DNA of 64,000 nucleotides from Anaerostipes sp. (GCF_018381315.1 NZ_JAGZSD010000001.1:62001-126000), one strand, 5' to 3'. Shown: positions 31,999 through 41,489, counted from the first letter of the stretch. Made by a program: numbers and translations. Notes: generated by a model not told the origin, from the letters alone.

Positions 31999-32130
31999 AT
32001 TTCATGGGAAAGTGCATCCCATGAAATAAAAAACGCTCCGCGGGGATCGCACTGCGGCGATAAGGAATCATGTCGCCAAAGCGACCCGCCTCATGCGGAG
32101 AATCCTGCAAGCGGGATTCTTTCTTGTTTC
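31993..32130. repeat. Dispersed palindromic element, copy 2 (long)
   Basis: It begins inside the terminator T-tract with a perfect 17-bp inverted repeat (31993-32009 and 32017-32033; arms contain ATTTCATGGGA/TCCCATGAAAT). It continues through CGCTCCGCGGGG, a GATAAGG segment, GTCGCC/GGCGAC-type pairs and GAATCC/GGATTC. The core AAAGTGCATCCCATGAAATA with following AAAAAAC is identical to that of the copy at 56161. Confidence 0.7.
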
Positions 32131-32152
32131 ATAGGAAAAATATTGGTGCCCC

Positions 32153-32181
32153 TTGTTATCTTTATTGTCACAACGTATAAT
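32153..32181 (+). promoter_or_regulatory. Promoter of the symporter-MATE operon
   Basis: TTGTTA (32153-32158), 17 bp, TATAAT (32176-32181). Confidence 0.65.
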
Positions 32182-32247
32182 AGTAATCTGTGAGACGGAG
32201 TTTTATCCGCGGTTTAAACAAATGAAAATTAGGGAGACTTGATATTT

Positions 32248-33444
32248 ATGAAAAAGAAAAAAATAGGATTATTGACACGGCTGCTGATCGGTATCATTAC
32301 AGGTATGCTGATTGGTTCCATAGGGGATTTGTTCGGTGTCGGAGATACATTTATTTTTAAAGGCATCATTCGGCTGTTTATTACATTTACCACACTGTTC
32401 AGTACGTTTTTGAATTTTATTATTCCGCTTCTGATTCTTTCCTTTGTAGCGGTAGGGCTTGCCGACTTGGGGAAAAAGGCGAATAAACTGTTTGGAGTGA
32501 CGCTGCTCCTGGCATATGCATCCACTGTCATTGCAGGTGTCGGTGCCTTTTTTGCGGGAAAAGCTCTGCTGCCGTCCCTGATCCAGCGGATCACCGGGAG
32601 TGAGATTCAGACAAAATCTTTTGAAACGATTTTTACGATCCAGGCAGATCCCGTCTTCGGGGTTATGACTGCTTTGATTCTGGCATTTCTTTTAGGGCTT
32701 GGGATTGCAAACAGCAAAAATGATACTCTGCTGCTCTGCTTAAAAGATCTTCAGGAGATCATTACAAAAACACTGAATAAGATCATCATTCCGATGATTC
32801 CATTTTATGTGGCCGGACTGTTCAGCAAGATTGCGGCAGAAGGAAAACTTCTTCCGACGATCAAGATGTTCATCAAATTATATGTGATGATTCTGATCTT
32901 TCAGTGGCTGTATATCGCATTCCAGTTTTTGATTGCCACATTGTTTACAAAAGAAAATAAGTTTAAGAACTTAAAAAGAATTGCACCTGCATATTTTACG
33001 GCGCTTGGAACTCAGTCCTCTGCATCTACGATACCGGTGAATCTTGAGAGCAGCAAGGACAGCGGTATATCTGAGGACATTGCGGATTTTGTGATTCCTC
33101 TGTGTGCAACGATCCATCTTTCCGGAGATACCATCTGTCTGGTCATAGGATCTATGGGAATTATGATTGCCAACGGGCTGACGCCTACATTGTCCATGTT
33201 CCTTCCGTTTATCTTTATGCTGGGGATCACAATGGTGGCTGCTCCGGGAGTACCGGGAGGAGGAGTCATGGCAGCACTTGGACTGATTAAATCAATGCTT
33301 CATTTTACAGATCCGATGAGCCAGCTGATTATTTCCCTGCATTTTTCCCAGGATAGTTTTGGGACAGCCTGCAATATTACCGGAGACCAGGCCATTGCCT
33401 GTATGGTTGACAGTATTGACAGGAAAAATGGGGAAAAGAAATAA
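32248..33444 (+). CDS. Dicarboxylate/amino acid:cation symporter (DAACS family)
   Basis: 398 residues from the ATG at 32248, 11 nt after AGGGAG; a TTG at 32239 is too close to the site. About eight helices and the family motifs: LGTQSSASTIP (hairpin 1 serine-rich tip), and GDTICLVIGSMGIMIANG with the helix 7 region, then APGVPGGGVMAA. It imports acidic or neutral amino acids or dicarboxylates with sodium or protons. It is followed after 3 nt by a MATE gene, so the two are probably one transcript. Confidence 0.9.
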   Translation: MKKKKIGLLTRLLIGIITGMLIGSIGDLFGVGDTFIFKGIIRLFITFTTLFSTFLNFIIPLLILSFVAVGLADLGKKANKLFGVTLLLAYASTVIAGVGAFFAGKALLPSLIQRITGSEIQTKSFETIFTIQADPVFGVMTALILAFLLGLGIANSKNDTLLLCLKDLQEIITKTLNKIIIPMIPFYVAGLFSKIAAEGKLLPTIKMFIKLYVMILIFQWLYIAFQFLIATLFTKENKFKNLKRIAPAYFTALGTQSSASTIPVNLESSKDSGISEDIADFVIPLCATIHLSGDTICLVIGSMGIMIANGLTPTLSMFLPFIFMLGITMVAAPGVPGGGVMAALGLIKSMLHFTDPMSQLIISLHFSQDSFGTACNITGDQAIACMVDSIDRKNGEKK

Positions 33445-33447
33445 GGA

Positions 33448-34788
33448 ATGGAAAAAAGAGAGGTATTATTTACAAATAAAGATTTGAAGAAATTGATCAT
33501 ACCGCTGATTATTGAACAGCTTCTGACCGTAACCGTAGGCCTGGCTGACTCTATTATGATTTCCAGTGTGGGAGAAGCGGCAGTCTCAGGAGTGTCGCTG
33601 GTGGACAGCATCATGGTTCTGCTTATCAATATGTTCTCAGCATTGGCGACAGGCGGAGCGGTAGTGGCCGGCCAGTATCTTGGGCAGAAAAAGCATGTGA
33701 TGGCATGTAAGACAGCAGATCAGCTGATCTTATTTATCTCAGCGCTGGCTGTGGCGATCATGGCCGCCATTTATGCTCTGAGAAGTTTTATCCTTCACGG
33801 GGTTTTTGGGGCTATTGAGCCCGCGGTTATGCATAATGCAGAAGTCTATCTGATGATCGTGACGGCATCTATTCCATTTCTGGCAGTTTACAACGGATGT
33901 GCGGCTTTGTTCCGGACAATGGGGAATTCAAAGACCGCCATGCAGATGTCGCTGTTTATGAATGCTATCAACATTGCCGGAAACGCAGTACTGATTTACG
34001 GTGTGGGCATGGGTGTGGAAGGAGCGGCGATCCCGACCTTAGCATCCCGTGTAATTGCAGCTGCCGTGATCCTGGTTCTGTTGAAAAACAGGAACCAGGC
34101 GGTACATATCAGCAGGAATTTTCATTTTAAATTCAAGGGATTTCTGGTCGGCAAGATATTAAATATCGGAGTTCCCAACGGAGTGGAAAACAGTATGTTT
34201 CAGCTTGGGAAAATCCTTGTTCTGAGTCTGGTAGCAGGCTTTGGCACCTCAGCAATCACAGCGAATGCGGTCAGCAACATGGTTGCCATGTTTGAGATCA
34301 TCCCCGGAATGGCAGTGGGGCTTGCGGTGCTTACCGTGGTGTCCCGGTGTGTGGGCGCAGATGACTATGAGGCGGCCCGCTATTATACAAAGAAGCTGCT
34401 GAAAACAGCCTATGCCTCGCTGATCGTGTTTAACGCATTTATCGTAGTCATGCTTCCTGTGATTATCAGGGCTTATCATCTGTCGCCGGAGACGGCGGCA
34501 ATCACCAGAAAAATCCTGCTGTACCATACCCTGTGCTGTGTTACAGTCTGGCCGGTATCCTTCACACTGCCCAATACACTGAGAGCGTCAAATGACGTGA
34601 AGTATACGATGGTCACTGCGATTATCTCCATGTGGATTTTCCGCATTCTGTTCAGTTTTGTGCTGGGCAAATGGCTTGGATGGGGAGTGTTTGGAGTCTG
34701 GGTTGCCATGACACTGGACTGGGCAGTGCGCGCTGTTCTTTTCCTGATCCGCTATATCAAAGGAAAGTGGCAGTACAAAGTCATTTGA
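33448..34788 (+). CDS. MATE-family efflux transporter
   Basis: 446 residues with twelve hydrophobic segments in two homologous halves; DLKKLIIPLIIEQLLTVTVG and the SVGEAAVSGVSLVDS motif are typical. It exports cationic compounds or metabolites in exchange for sodium or protons. The start at 33448 is only 3 nt after the symporter stop, with AAGGAATGG near it, so translation is probably coupled. No clear terminator follows; the aroF leader promoter starts within 30 nt. Confidence 0.9.
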   Translation: MEKREVLFTNKDLKKLIIPLIIEQLLTVTVGLADSIMISSVGEAAVSGVSLVDSIMVLLINMFSALATGGAVVAGQYLGQKKHVMACKTADQLILFISALAVAIMAAIYALRSFILHGVFGAIEPAVMHNAEVYLMIVTASIPFLAVYNGCAALFRTMGNSKTAMQMSLFMNAINIAGNAVLIYGVGMGVEGAAIPTLASRVIAAAVILVLLKNRNQAVHISRNFHFKFKGFLVGKILNIGVPNGVENSMFQLGKILVLSLVAGFGTSAITANAVSNMVAMFEIIPGMAVGLAVLTVVSRCVGADDYEAARYYTKKLLKTAYASLIVFNAFIVVMLPVIIRAYHLSPETAAITRKILLYHTLCCVTVWPVSFTLPNTLRASNDVKYTMVTAIISMWIFRILFSFVLGKWLGWGVFGVWVAMTLDWAVRAVLFLIRYIKGKWQYKVI

Positions 34789-34817
34789 CAAAGCAGAGAA
34801 GGAAAAAAGGTTTTGCC

Positions 34818-34868
34818 TTGACAATCAGAGGAAAATCGTGTAATTTAATAGACAGAAGCTATTAAATT
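34818..34868 (+). promoter_or_regulatory. aroF leader promoter and inverted repeat
   Basis: TTGACA (34818-34823), 17 bp, TAATTT (34841-34846). A perfect 10-bp inverted repeat AATTTAATAG/CTATTAAATT (34842-34851, 34859-34868) overlaps the -10 and start region and could be an operator or an early hairpin. Confidence 0.6.
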
Positions 34869-34920
34869 GATAGATAAAAGTTATTGATTGAATGTTGCAG
34901 CTGTTTTTTAGGAGATTACT

Positions 34921-35034
34921 ATGTCAGCAAAAAGAGAAATGTCAAATGCATATGCTTTTTCATTTTATTTCTGGGGTTATTACTTTAATCCCGGCTTTTT
35001 GTGCTACAATGAATCATCTCCTAGGATCCGGTAA
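34921..35034 (+). CDS. Aromatic-rich leader peptide of the DAHP synthase gene
   Basis: 37 codons from the ATG at 34921 to TAA at 35032-35034. AGGAG (34910-34914) lies 6 nt upstream, an ideal site. Eleven of 37 residues are Phe, Tyr or Trp; codons 13-22 read FSFYFWGYYF, followed by further Phe and Tyr. It ends 89 nt before the DAHP synthase gene, the first enzyme of aromatic amino acid synthesis, with a terminator between. This is the hallmark of a transcription-attenuation leader: slow decoding when aromatic tRNAs are uncharged would spare transcription of aroF. It is too short for usual gene calling. Confidence 0.88.
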   Translation: MSAKREMSNAYAFSFYFWGYYFNPGFLCYNESSPRIR

Positions 35035-35097
35035 AGTCAATCGGTAAAGTTCATTTTTAGGACCTGTATTCTTGTAGTAGAATACAGGTCCTTTTTA
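35002..35097 (+). promoter_or_regulatory. Attenuator: antiterminator/terminator switch upstream of aroF
   Basis: Terminator: AGGACCTGTATTC (35059-35071) pairs perfectly over 13 bp with 35080-35092, then TTTTT. Antiterminator: 35002-35022, inside the leader codons just after the aromatic run, pairs with 35059-35079: TGCTACAA with TTGTAGTA (8 bp, one G-U), GAAT with ATTC, TCCT with AGGA, about 16 bp that consume the whole left arm and loop of the terminator. A third pairing, AGGAGAT (34910-34916, the leader ribosome site) with ATCTCCT (35016-35022), plus AGCA (34926-34929) with TGCT (35002-35005), could protect the antiterminator strand when the leader is not translated. Confidence 0.85.
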
Positions 35098-35122
35098 CTT
35101 TATATGAAGGAGGAAAAGTATC

Positions 35123-36130
35123 ATGATTATTATTTTAAAGAGCGGCGCAGAGGATCAGCAGGTAGAAGCATTAAAACAGGAGATGGAGTCCCAGGGATTT
35201 GCCATTCACGAGTCGGCCGGCATCAACACGAAACTTTTAGGCCTGATAGGGGATACTTCCAAGGTGGATGTTGACCATGTAATGGCCAATGACATTGTGG
35301 AGACCGTACAGAGAATTCAGGAACCATACAAAAAAGCCAACAGGAAATTTCATCCCAAGGACACAGCCGTGGACATTTCAGGAGTCAAGATCGGAGGAGG
35401 GAACTTTCAGGTGATCGCAGGGCCCTGCTCTATTGAGAACAAGGAACAGATGACAGAAGTGGCCCGCAAAGTAAAAGAATCCGGGGCAGGATTTTTACGG
35501 GGAGGTGCGTTTAAGCCGAGAACATCACCTTATGCTTTCCAGGGACTGCATGATGAGGGGCTTACGCTTTTGCTGGAGGCTAAAAAGGCCACTGGTCTTC
35601 CGGTGGTTACAGAAATCATGGATGCCAGTCATCTCCATCTGTTTGAGGATGTGGATCTGATCCAGGTGGGAACCAGAAATATGCAGAATTTTGAGCTGCT
35701 CAAAGAGCTTGGAAAAATCAAAACACCGGTCCTGTTAAAACGGGGAATGGCCTGTACAATTGATGAATGGCTTATGAGTGCTGAGTACATCATGGCAGGA
35801 GGAAATGAAAACGTAATTCTCTGCGAACGCGGAATCAGAACCTACGAAACGGCAGTGAGAAATACTCTGGATCTGTCCGCAATCCCGATGATTAAAAAGA
35901 AATCCCATCTGCCTGTCATTGTGGATCCTTCCCATGCTACCGGGATCCGGTTTATGGTAGAACCTATGGCGCTGGCCGCTATTGCCGCCGGTGCTGACGG
36001 CCTGATGGTGGAGGTTCATAACAATCCGGCCAAGGCGCTCTGCGACGGCCCGCAGTCACTGACACCGGAAGGATTCGATGAAATGATGAAGAAAGTTACG
36101 AAAACAAGAGACTTCTTTCAAAATTTATAA
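35123..36130 (+). CDS. aroF: 3-deoxy-7-phosphoheptulonate synthase (DAHP synthase)
   Basis: 335 residues, AAGGAGG before the ATG. The N-terminal 70 residues form the ferredoxin-like domain of type I-beta DAHP synthases; the barrel follows with AGPCSIEN, RGGAFKPRTSPYAFQG, and IVDPSHATG, where metal and phosphate ligands sit. It condenses phosphoenolpyruvate and erythrose 4-phosphate, committing carbon to chorismate, Phe, Tyr and Trp. The upstream leader peptide and attenuator indicate control by aromatic tRNA charging in addition to any allosteric control by the N-terminal domain. No other aro gene is adjacent. Confidence 0.95.
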   Translation: MIIILKSGAEDQQVEALKQEMESQGFAIHESAGINTKLLGLIGDTSKVDVDHVMANDIVETVQRIQEPYKKANRKFHPKDTAVDISGVKIGGGNFQVIAGPCSIENKEQMTEVARKVKESGAGFLRGGAFKPRTSPYAFQGLHDEGLTLLLEAKKATGLPVVTEIMDASHLHLFEDVDLIQVGTRNMQNFELLKELGKIKTPVLLKRGMACTIDEWLMSAEYIMAGGNENVILCERGIRTYETAVRNTLDLSAIPMIKKKSHLPVIVDPSHATGIRFMVEPMALAAIAAGADGLMVEVHNNPAKALCDGPQSLTPEGFDEMMKKVTKTRDFFQNL

Positions 36131-36190
36131 TCTTTTGTTATACTGGTTGCAGACTTATTTGATAAGGAATCAGGACAAAGGAGCAGTAAA

Positions 36191-36763
36191 ATGAAAGTTA
36201 TCGTCGGACTGGGCAATCCCGGCAGGCAGTATGAACGCACAAGACACAACATTGGATTTGAAGCTGTCGACTATATTGCCGGTAAGAACCAGATAGAAAT
36301 TTCTACAAAGAAGCATAAGGCGCTCATCGGAAGCGGATACTTAGGAGGGCAGAAAGTCCTGCTGGCAAAGCCGCAGACCTTTATGAACCTGAGCGGAGAA
36401 AGCCTCCGGGGAATCATGGATTTTTATAAGCTGGATCCTTCCGATTTTATCGTGATCTTTGATGATATCTCCCTGGATGTAGGGCAGCTCAGAATTCGGA
36501 GAAAAGGAAGTGCAGGAGGGCACAACGGGATCAAGAGCATCATCAGCCATCTGGGCAGTATGGATTTTCCGAGAATCAAGATCGGTGTGGGAGAAAAACC
36601 AAAAGGATACGATCTGGCAGATTATGTGCTTGGGCATTTCTCCAAAGGAGAGATGGAATTATACGATGATGTGTTCCCGGATGTGAACGATGCGGTGAAG
36701 CTGATGGCAATGGATGACATATCCGGAGCAATGAATCAATATAATAAAAAGGCGAGGAAGTAA
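36191..36763 (+). CDS. pth: Peptidyl-tRNA hydrolase
   Basis: 190 residues. It releases peptides from dropped-off peptidyl-tRNA. Motifs: VGLGNPGRQYERTRHNIGFEAVD with catalytic His20, KPQTFMNLSGES, DDISLDVGQLRIRRKGSAGGHNG. AAAGGAG precedes the ATG. The order pth-mfd is conserved across Firmicutes, and mfd follows after 26 nt. Confidence 0.96.
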   Translation: MKVIVGLGNPGRQYERTRHNIGFEAVDYIAGKNQIEISTKKHKALIGSGYLGGQKVLLAKPQTFMNLSGESLRGIMDFYKLDPSDFIVIFDDISLDVGQLRIRRKGSAGGHNGIKSIISHLGSMDFPRIKIGVGEKPKGYDLADYVLGHFSKGEMELYDDVFPDVNDAVKLMAMDDISGAMNQYNKKARK

Positions 36764-36789
36764 CCGCAGCAGAAAGTAAGGAATGAGAC

Positions 36790-39700
36790 GTGTTAGAGCA
36801 GATTTTTGAAAACGACGCAGTATATGGACAGATCAAAGCAGGCCTTGAGAAGCATCAGGGCCCTGTTTTGGTGTCAGGATGTACGGATGGGGCAAAAGCC
36901 CACTTGGTCAGTACATTCAAAGGGAGCAGGAAACGCGGGGATTATAAGATTATTGTCACTGCGGATGAGAACAAGGCCAAGGAATGGGCCGGGAACTATC
37001 GGTTTTTTGGGGGAGACGCCATCTATTTCCCTGCCAAAGATCCGCTGTTTTATAGTGCGGATGTCCATGGAAATGCCATTGCAAAAGAGCGGCTGAAAGG
37101 AATCGAGAGTATCATAAAGGGGCAGGGCGGAGTCTTCGTTCTGTCGATTGATGCATTGATGGACCGGGTTGTGCCGCTTTCACAGATTAAGAAGAACCGG
37201 GTGGTTATCAGCCTGGAGACAGAGATTTCCGAGCAGGAGATTACAAAAGAATTTACGGCTATGGGATATGAAAGAACTCCGTTTGTGGAGGCTGCCGGTG
37301 AATTTGCCGTGAGAGGCGGAATCATAGATATCTATCCGTTTACCGCAGACTGTCCGTACCGGATTGAGCTGTGGGGAGAGGAAGTGGATTCCATCCGCAG
37401 CTTTGATGCCCAAAGCCAGCGGTCTATCGAGGAGGTCAAACGCCTGACTGTATATCCTGCCACAGAGATTGTGTTAAGCGAGGAAAGAATCGCAGCCGGG
37501 CTTAAGAAGATACAGGCGGAATATGAAGACCTGGCCGCAAAGTTCCACAATGCTTTTGAGACGGACAAAGAGGTAAGGCTTACAAAGGAATACAAAAGGC
37601 TCAGGGAAGAACTTTCTGAATTGTCCATGCTGATCGGGGCAGAAGGATATCTTCCGTATTTTTATGACAGACTGGTATCGTTTCTGGACTATTTCCCTGA
37701 GGATACTGTTGTTTATGTGGATGAGCCCCAGCATGTGGAAGAACGGGGAAAAGGATTTTATCTGGAGTTTACCGAGAGCATGAAAAGCCGTCTGGAGGCG
37801 GGATACCTTCTGCCGAGCCAGATGGAAACAGTGTCCTGCTTTGAGGAGGCATTCAGCCGTTTGATGAAGCAGCAGACAGTATTCTTATCCACGCTGGCAT
37901 CCGAGGTGAAGTCTGCACCGGGCACAGAGACATTTTTTATGGAAGCAAAATCGGTTCAGTCCTATAACAACAGTTTTGAACAGCTGGTCAAGGATTTGAA
38001 ACGCTACCAGAAAAAGGACTACAGGATCCTGGTAGTTTCACCTTCCGTCACAAGAGCCAGGCGTCTGTCTGAGGACATGAGGGATAACGGTCTTACGGTT
38101 ACTTATGAGAAAAAGCTTTCAAAGGACATCGTCCCGGGGCAGATCGTTATCACACCGGGGAAGTTAAAGAGCGGAATTGAATATCCTGAGACAAAGTGGG
38201 TGCTGATTTCTGAAAGTGATATTTTCAGCGGAAGAAAAGAAAAGCGCAGGAAAAAGGCAGCATTTAAGGGAAAAGGCGAGAAAATAAAGAATTTCGCTGA
38301 TATATCCATCGGTGATTATGTAGTGCACGAAAAGCACGGTGTGGGCATTTACCGGGGAATTGAAAAGATTACCGTGAACAATGTTGAGAAGGATTATATC
38401 AGCATTGAGTATAAAGGCGGGGACAATCTGTTTATCCTGGCTTCTGCCCTGGACCAAATTGCCAAGTATGCAAGCGCCAATGCAAAGAAGCCGAAGCTGA
38501 ACAAACTGGGCGGAAATGAGTGGAAGAAGACTACCAGGCGGGTGAAAGGGCAGGTCAGAGAGACTGCAAAAGAACTGGTAGAATTATATGCTGTCCGCCA
38601 GGCCAAGGAAGGTTATGTGTGCGAAAAGGATACAGTATGGCAGAAAGAGTTTGAGGAAATGTTTCCTTATGAAGAGACACAGGATCAGCTGAATGCCATT
38701 GAGGACGTGAAGCGGGATATGGAGAGCACAAAGATCATGGACCGGCTGATCTGCGGGGATGTGGGATACGGCAAAACAGAGGTGGCGATCCGGGCGGCGT
38801 TCAAAGCAGTGACCAATGGAAAGCAGGTGGCTTATCTTGTGCCGACAACGATTCTGGCCCAGCAGCATTACAATACATTCTGCGAGCGTTTCAAAAATTA
38901 TCCTATGACAGTCCGTGTCATGTCCAGATTCTGCAGCCCCAAGGAACAGAAAGAAACCATGGAAGGCCTGAAAAAAGGAATCGTGGATGTTGTGATCGGG
39001 ACTCACCGGCTGCTGTCTAAGGATATGAAATATAAGGATCTGGGGCTTCTGATCATTGACGAGGAGCAGCGGTTCGGCGTAGGACACAAGGAGAAGATTA
39101 AAACGCTGAAGAAGGATGTGGACGTGCTGTCCCTGTCTGCGACCCCGATTCCAAGGACTCTGCATATGAGCCTGATCGGCATCAGAGATATGAGCATCCT
39201 GGAAGAACCTCCCCATGACCGCCGGGCCATCCAGACCTATGTGATGGAATATAATGAAGAACTGGTGAAAGAAGCAGTCCACCGGGAAATGACAAGGGGC
39301 GGGCAGGTATATTATGTATATAACCGGGTCAACAATATTGCTGAGATCACCAGCGGGCTCCAAAAACTGCTCCCGGAGGCCAAAGTTGCCTATGCCCATG
39401 GACAGATGAGGGAGCGGGAGCTTGAAAATATCATGATGCAGTTCATGGAAAAAGAGATCGACGTTCTTGTCTCGACTACTATCATAGAGACCGGGCTGGA
39501 TATCCCCAACGTGAACACTATGATTATTCACGATGCCAACCAGCTGGGGCTTTCCCAGCTCTACCAGCTCAGGGGACGTGTGGGGCGGTCCAACCGGAAT
39601 GCTTTTGCATTTTTAATGTATAAAAGGGATACTTTATTAAAAGAGACTGCAGAAAAAAGACTGCAGGCCATCAGGGAATTTACGGATCTTGGTTCCGGAT

Positions 39701-40314
39701 ACAAAATCGCCATGAGGGATTTGGAGATCCGTGGTGCAGGAAATCTGCTGGGAGAAGAGCAGTCCGGGCATATGGAAGCTGTGGGTTATGATCTCTACTG
39801 CAAGATGCTCAATGATGCAGTGCTGAGGCTCAAAGGAGAGCTTTCAGAGGATTCCGATTTCGATACGGCTCTGGATCTGAACATTGACGCATTCCTGCCG
39901 TCTGCATACATTCGGAATGAAGTGGAGAAGCTGGAGCTGTATAAGAGGATATCTGCCATTGAAACGAGAGATGAGATGGAAGATATGCAGGATGAGCTTC
40001 TGGACCGTTTCGGCGACCTGCCGGCAGCGGTTGTCAATCTGCTCCACATTGCACTGTTAAAATCTATGGCCCATCATGCCTTTATGACCGATGTAAAGCA
40101 GAAAGGCGAGACGGTATCCTTTGAGATGAATCCGCAGGCAAACGTACAGGTGGAGAAGATTCCGGATGTTTTAAACGAATTTCCGAAAGAGCTTTCCGTC
40201 AGTCCTGGAGAGCGGCCTGTGTTTATTCTGGATCTGTCATCTTTGAAAAAAAGCCAGTGGCTTTCAAAAATTGAACATTGTGTGAACTCTTTGGATGCGT
40301 TGATAATCAGATAG
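36790..40314 (+). CDS. mfd: Transcription-repair coupling factor Mfd
   Basis: 1174 residues starting at a GTG (36790) with TAAGGAATGAG upstream. Domains in order: UvrB-like module (about 20-400), RNA polymerase-interacting Tudor-like domain (about 500-570, DYVVHEKHGVGIYRG), then superfamily 2 translocase with Walker A GDVGYGKTE, DEEQRFGVGHKEK, and GRVGRSNRNAFAF, and a TRCF C-terminal domain. It removes polymerase stalled at lesions and recruits UvrA. Length is normal for the family. Confidence 0.97.
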   Translation: MLEQIFENDAVYGQIKAGLEKHQGPVLVSGCTDGAKAHLVSTFKGSRKRGDYKIIVTADENKAKEWAGNYRFFGGDAIYFPAKDPLFYSADVHGNAIAKERLKGIESIIKGQGGVFVLSIDALMDRVVPLSQIKKNRVVISLETEISEQEITKEFTAMGYERTPFVEAAGEFAVRGGIIDIYPFTADCPYRIELWGEEVDSIRSFDAQSQRSIEEVKRLTVYPATEIVLSEERIAAGLKKIQAEYEDLAAKFHNAFETDKEVRLTKEYKRLREELSELSMLIGAEGYLPYFYDRLVSFLDYFPEDTVVYVDEPQHVEERGKGFYLEFTESMKSRLEAGYLLPSQMETVSCFEEAFSRLMKQQTVFLSTLASEVKSAPGTETFFMEAKSVQSYNNSFEQLVKDLKRYQKKDYRILVVSPSVTRARRLSEDMRDNGLTVTYEKKLSKDIVPGQIVITPGKLKSGIEYPETKWVLISESDIFSGRKEKRRKKAAFKGKGEKIKNFADISIGDYVVHEKHGVGIYRGIEKITVNNVEKDYISIEYKGGDNLFILASALDQIAKYASANAKKPKLNKLGGNEWKKTTRRVKGQVRETAKELVELYAVRQAKEGYVCEKDTVWQKEFEEMFPYEETQDQLNAIEDVKRDMESTKIMDRLICGDVGYGKTEVAIRAAFKAVTNGKQVAYLVPTTILAQQHYNTFCERFKNYPMTVRVMSRFCSPKEQKETMEGLKKGIVDVVIGTHRLLSKDMKYKDLGLLIIDEEQRFGVGHKEKIKTLKKDVDVLSLSATPIPRTLHMSLIGIRDMSILEEPPHDRRAIQTYVMEYNEELVKEAVHREMTRGGQVYYVYNRVNNIAEITSGLQKLLPEAKVAYAHGQMRERELENIMMQFMEKEIDVLVSTTIIETGLDIPNVNTMIIHDANQLGLSQLYQLRGRVGRSNRNAFAFLMYKRDTLLKETAEKRLQAIREFTDLGSGYKIAMRDLEIRGAGNLLGEEQSGHMEAVGYDLYCKMLNDAVLRLKGELSEDSDFDTALDLNIDAFLPSAYIRNEVEKLELYKRISAIETRDEMEDMQDELLDRFGDLPAAVVNLLHIALLKSMAHHAFMTDVKQKGETVSFEMNPQANVQVEKIPDVLNEFPKELSVSPGERPVFILDLSSLKKSQWLSKIEHCVNSLDALIIR

Positions 40315-40328
40315 TTATGTAGTATAAT
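40300..40328 (+). promoter_or_regulatory. Promoter of the PrsA-like lipoprotein gene, overlapping the mfd stop
   Basis: TTGATA (40300-40305), 17 bp, TATAAT (40323-40328); the -35 lies inside the last codons of mfd. Confidence 0.75.
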
Positions 40329-40364
40329 GCAAAATGAAATAAATTATATGGAGGAAAACAAAGA

Positions 40365-41477
40365 ATGAAACGTGTAGCGAAAAAGATCGTATGTCTTACA
40401 GCGGTCATGGCTTTGTGTGCAGCCCTTTTAGCGGGATGCAAAAAGCAGGATGACAGGAAGCTGTTTGAATATGCAGGAAATAAGGTGACTTATAAGGAAG
40501 CCCACGTATATGCAAGAATTATGCAGTACAGCGCAGAACAGCAGTATGCGGCATATTTAGGTGATAAATTGTGGTCAACTCAGGTTGGAACCGACAAAAA
40601 AGGCAAGAAAATTACCATGCAGGATTCCATCAAAGACAATGTCATTAACCAGATTAAAACTGTAAAGGTACTGGCTGCCCATGCAGACGACTATAAGGTG
40701 AAGCTTACTTCTGATGAGAAAAAGCAGCTGGATGAGTCTGTAAAGTCATTTACAAAAAATGAACTTGGAAAACGCGTGATGAAGGTGACGAATGCAGATA
40801 AGGATTATATCAAAGAGATCCAGAAGGAAAATCTCATCGCACAGAAGGTGATGAATGCGATCATCACAAAGGCAGATGTCAAGGTGACAGATGAGGAAGC
40901 AAAAACTGTAAAAGTATACAAAATTGCATTCACTACAAAGAAAACCGACAGCAAAACCGGCAAAGAAGTGGACATGACAGCAAAAGAAAAAGCTGCACAG
41001 CTTAAGAAAGCCAAGGAAGCGTTAAAGGCTATCAAGAAAGGCCAGAGTGTTAAGTCTGTTGCCAAGAAATACAAGGTGGATTCCGACAATGAAGAAAGCT
41101 ACACAAAAGGAAAAGCAGTGCTTGGAACAAAGTTTGAAGATGCAGCTTCTAAATTAAAGAAGAATCAGGTCAGCGGCGTGGTTGATACGGGAGATGCTTA
41201 TGTTATCATCAAGATGCTGAATCCAAATGTAAAAAGTGCGCTCGCTACATCCAAGAGCACACTGCTCCAGGAAAAACAGCAGGCTGCTTATCAGAAGGTA
41301 TACAAAAAGTGGACCAAGGAAGCAGACAAGAAGTGGGATGACGAAAAGAGCATCAATCAGAAACTGTGGAAGAAAATCACATTTAAATACAAAGCAACTA
41401 CCACAGCAACAGAAAAGACAACTACAGAAGCGACTACTACTGCAAAGCAGAAAGCAACTACAGAGAAGAAGAAATAA
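40365..41477 (+). CDS. PrsA/SurA-like foldase lipoprotein
   Basis: 370 residues. A signal peptide ends in the lipobox LLAGC (Cys about 25), so it should be anchored on the outer face of the membrane. The middle has the helical SurA/PrsA N-domain pattern and a parvulin-like region (about 180-290: VYKIAFTT..., GQSVKSVAKKYKVD...). It assists folding of secreted proteins; the prolyl-isomerase residues are not clearly all present. The C-terminal tail is Thr- and Lys-rich and probably disordered (KATTTATEKTTTEATTTAKQ). It has its own promoter and terminator. Confidence 0.82.
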   Translation: MKRVAKKIVCLTAVMALCAALLAGCKKQDDRKLFEYAGNKVTYKEAHVYARIMQYSAEQQYAAYLGDKLWSTQVGTDKKGKKITMQDSIKDNVINQIKTVKVLAAHADDYKVKLTSDEKKQLDESVKSFTKNELGKRVMKVTNADKDYIKEIQKENLIAQKVMNAIITKADVKVTDEEAKTVKVYKIAFTTKKTDSKTGKEVDMTAKEKAAQLKKAKEALKAIKKGQSVKSVAKKYKVDSDNEESYTKGKAVLGTKFEDAASKLKKNQVSGVVDTGDAYVIIKMLNPNVKSALATSKSTLLQEKQQAAYQKVYKKWTKEADKKWDDEKSINQKLWKKITFKYKATTTATEKTTTEATTTAKQKATTEKKK

Positions 41478-41489
41478 ACGGTCTCTGTT

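Noticed and set aside
34800..35120. T-box riboswitch upstream of aroF
   Set aside because: No T-box sequence (AGGGTGGNACCGCG-like) or AG-bulge stem found; the leader peptide and terminator explain the region better.
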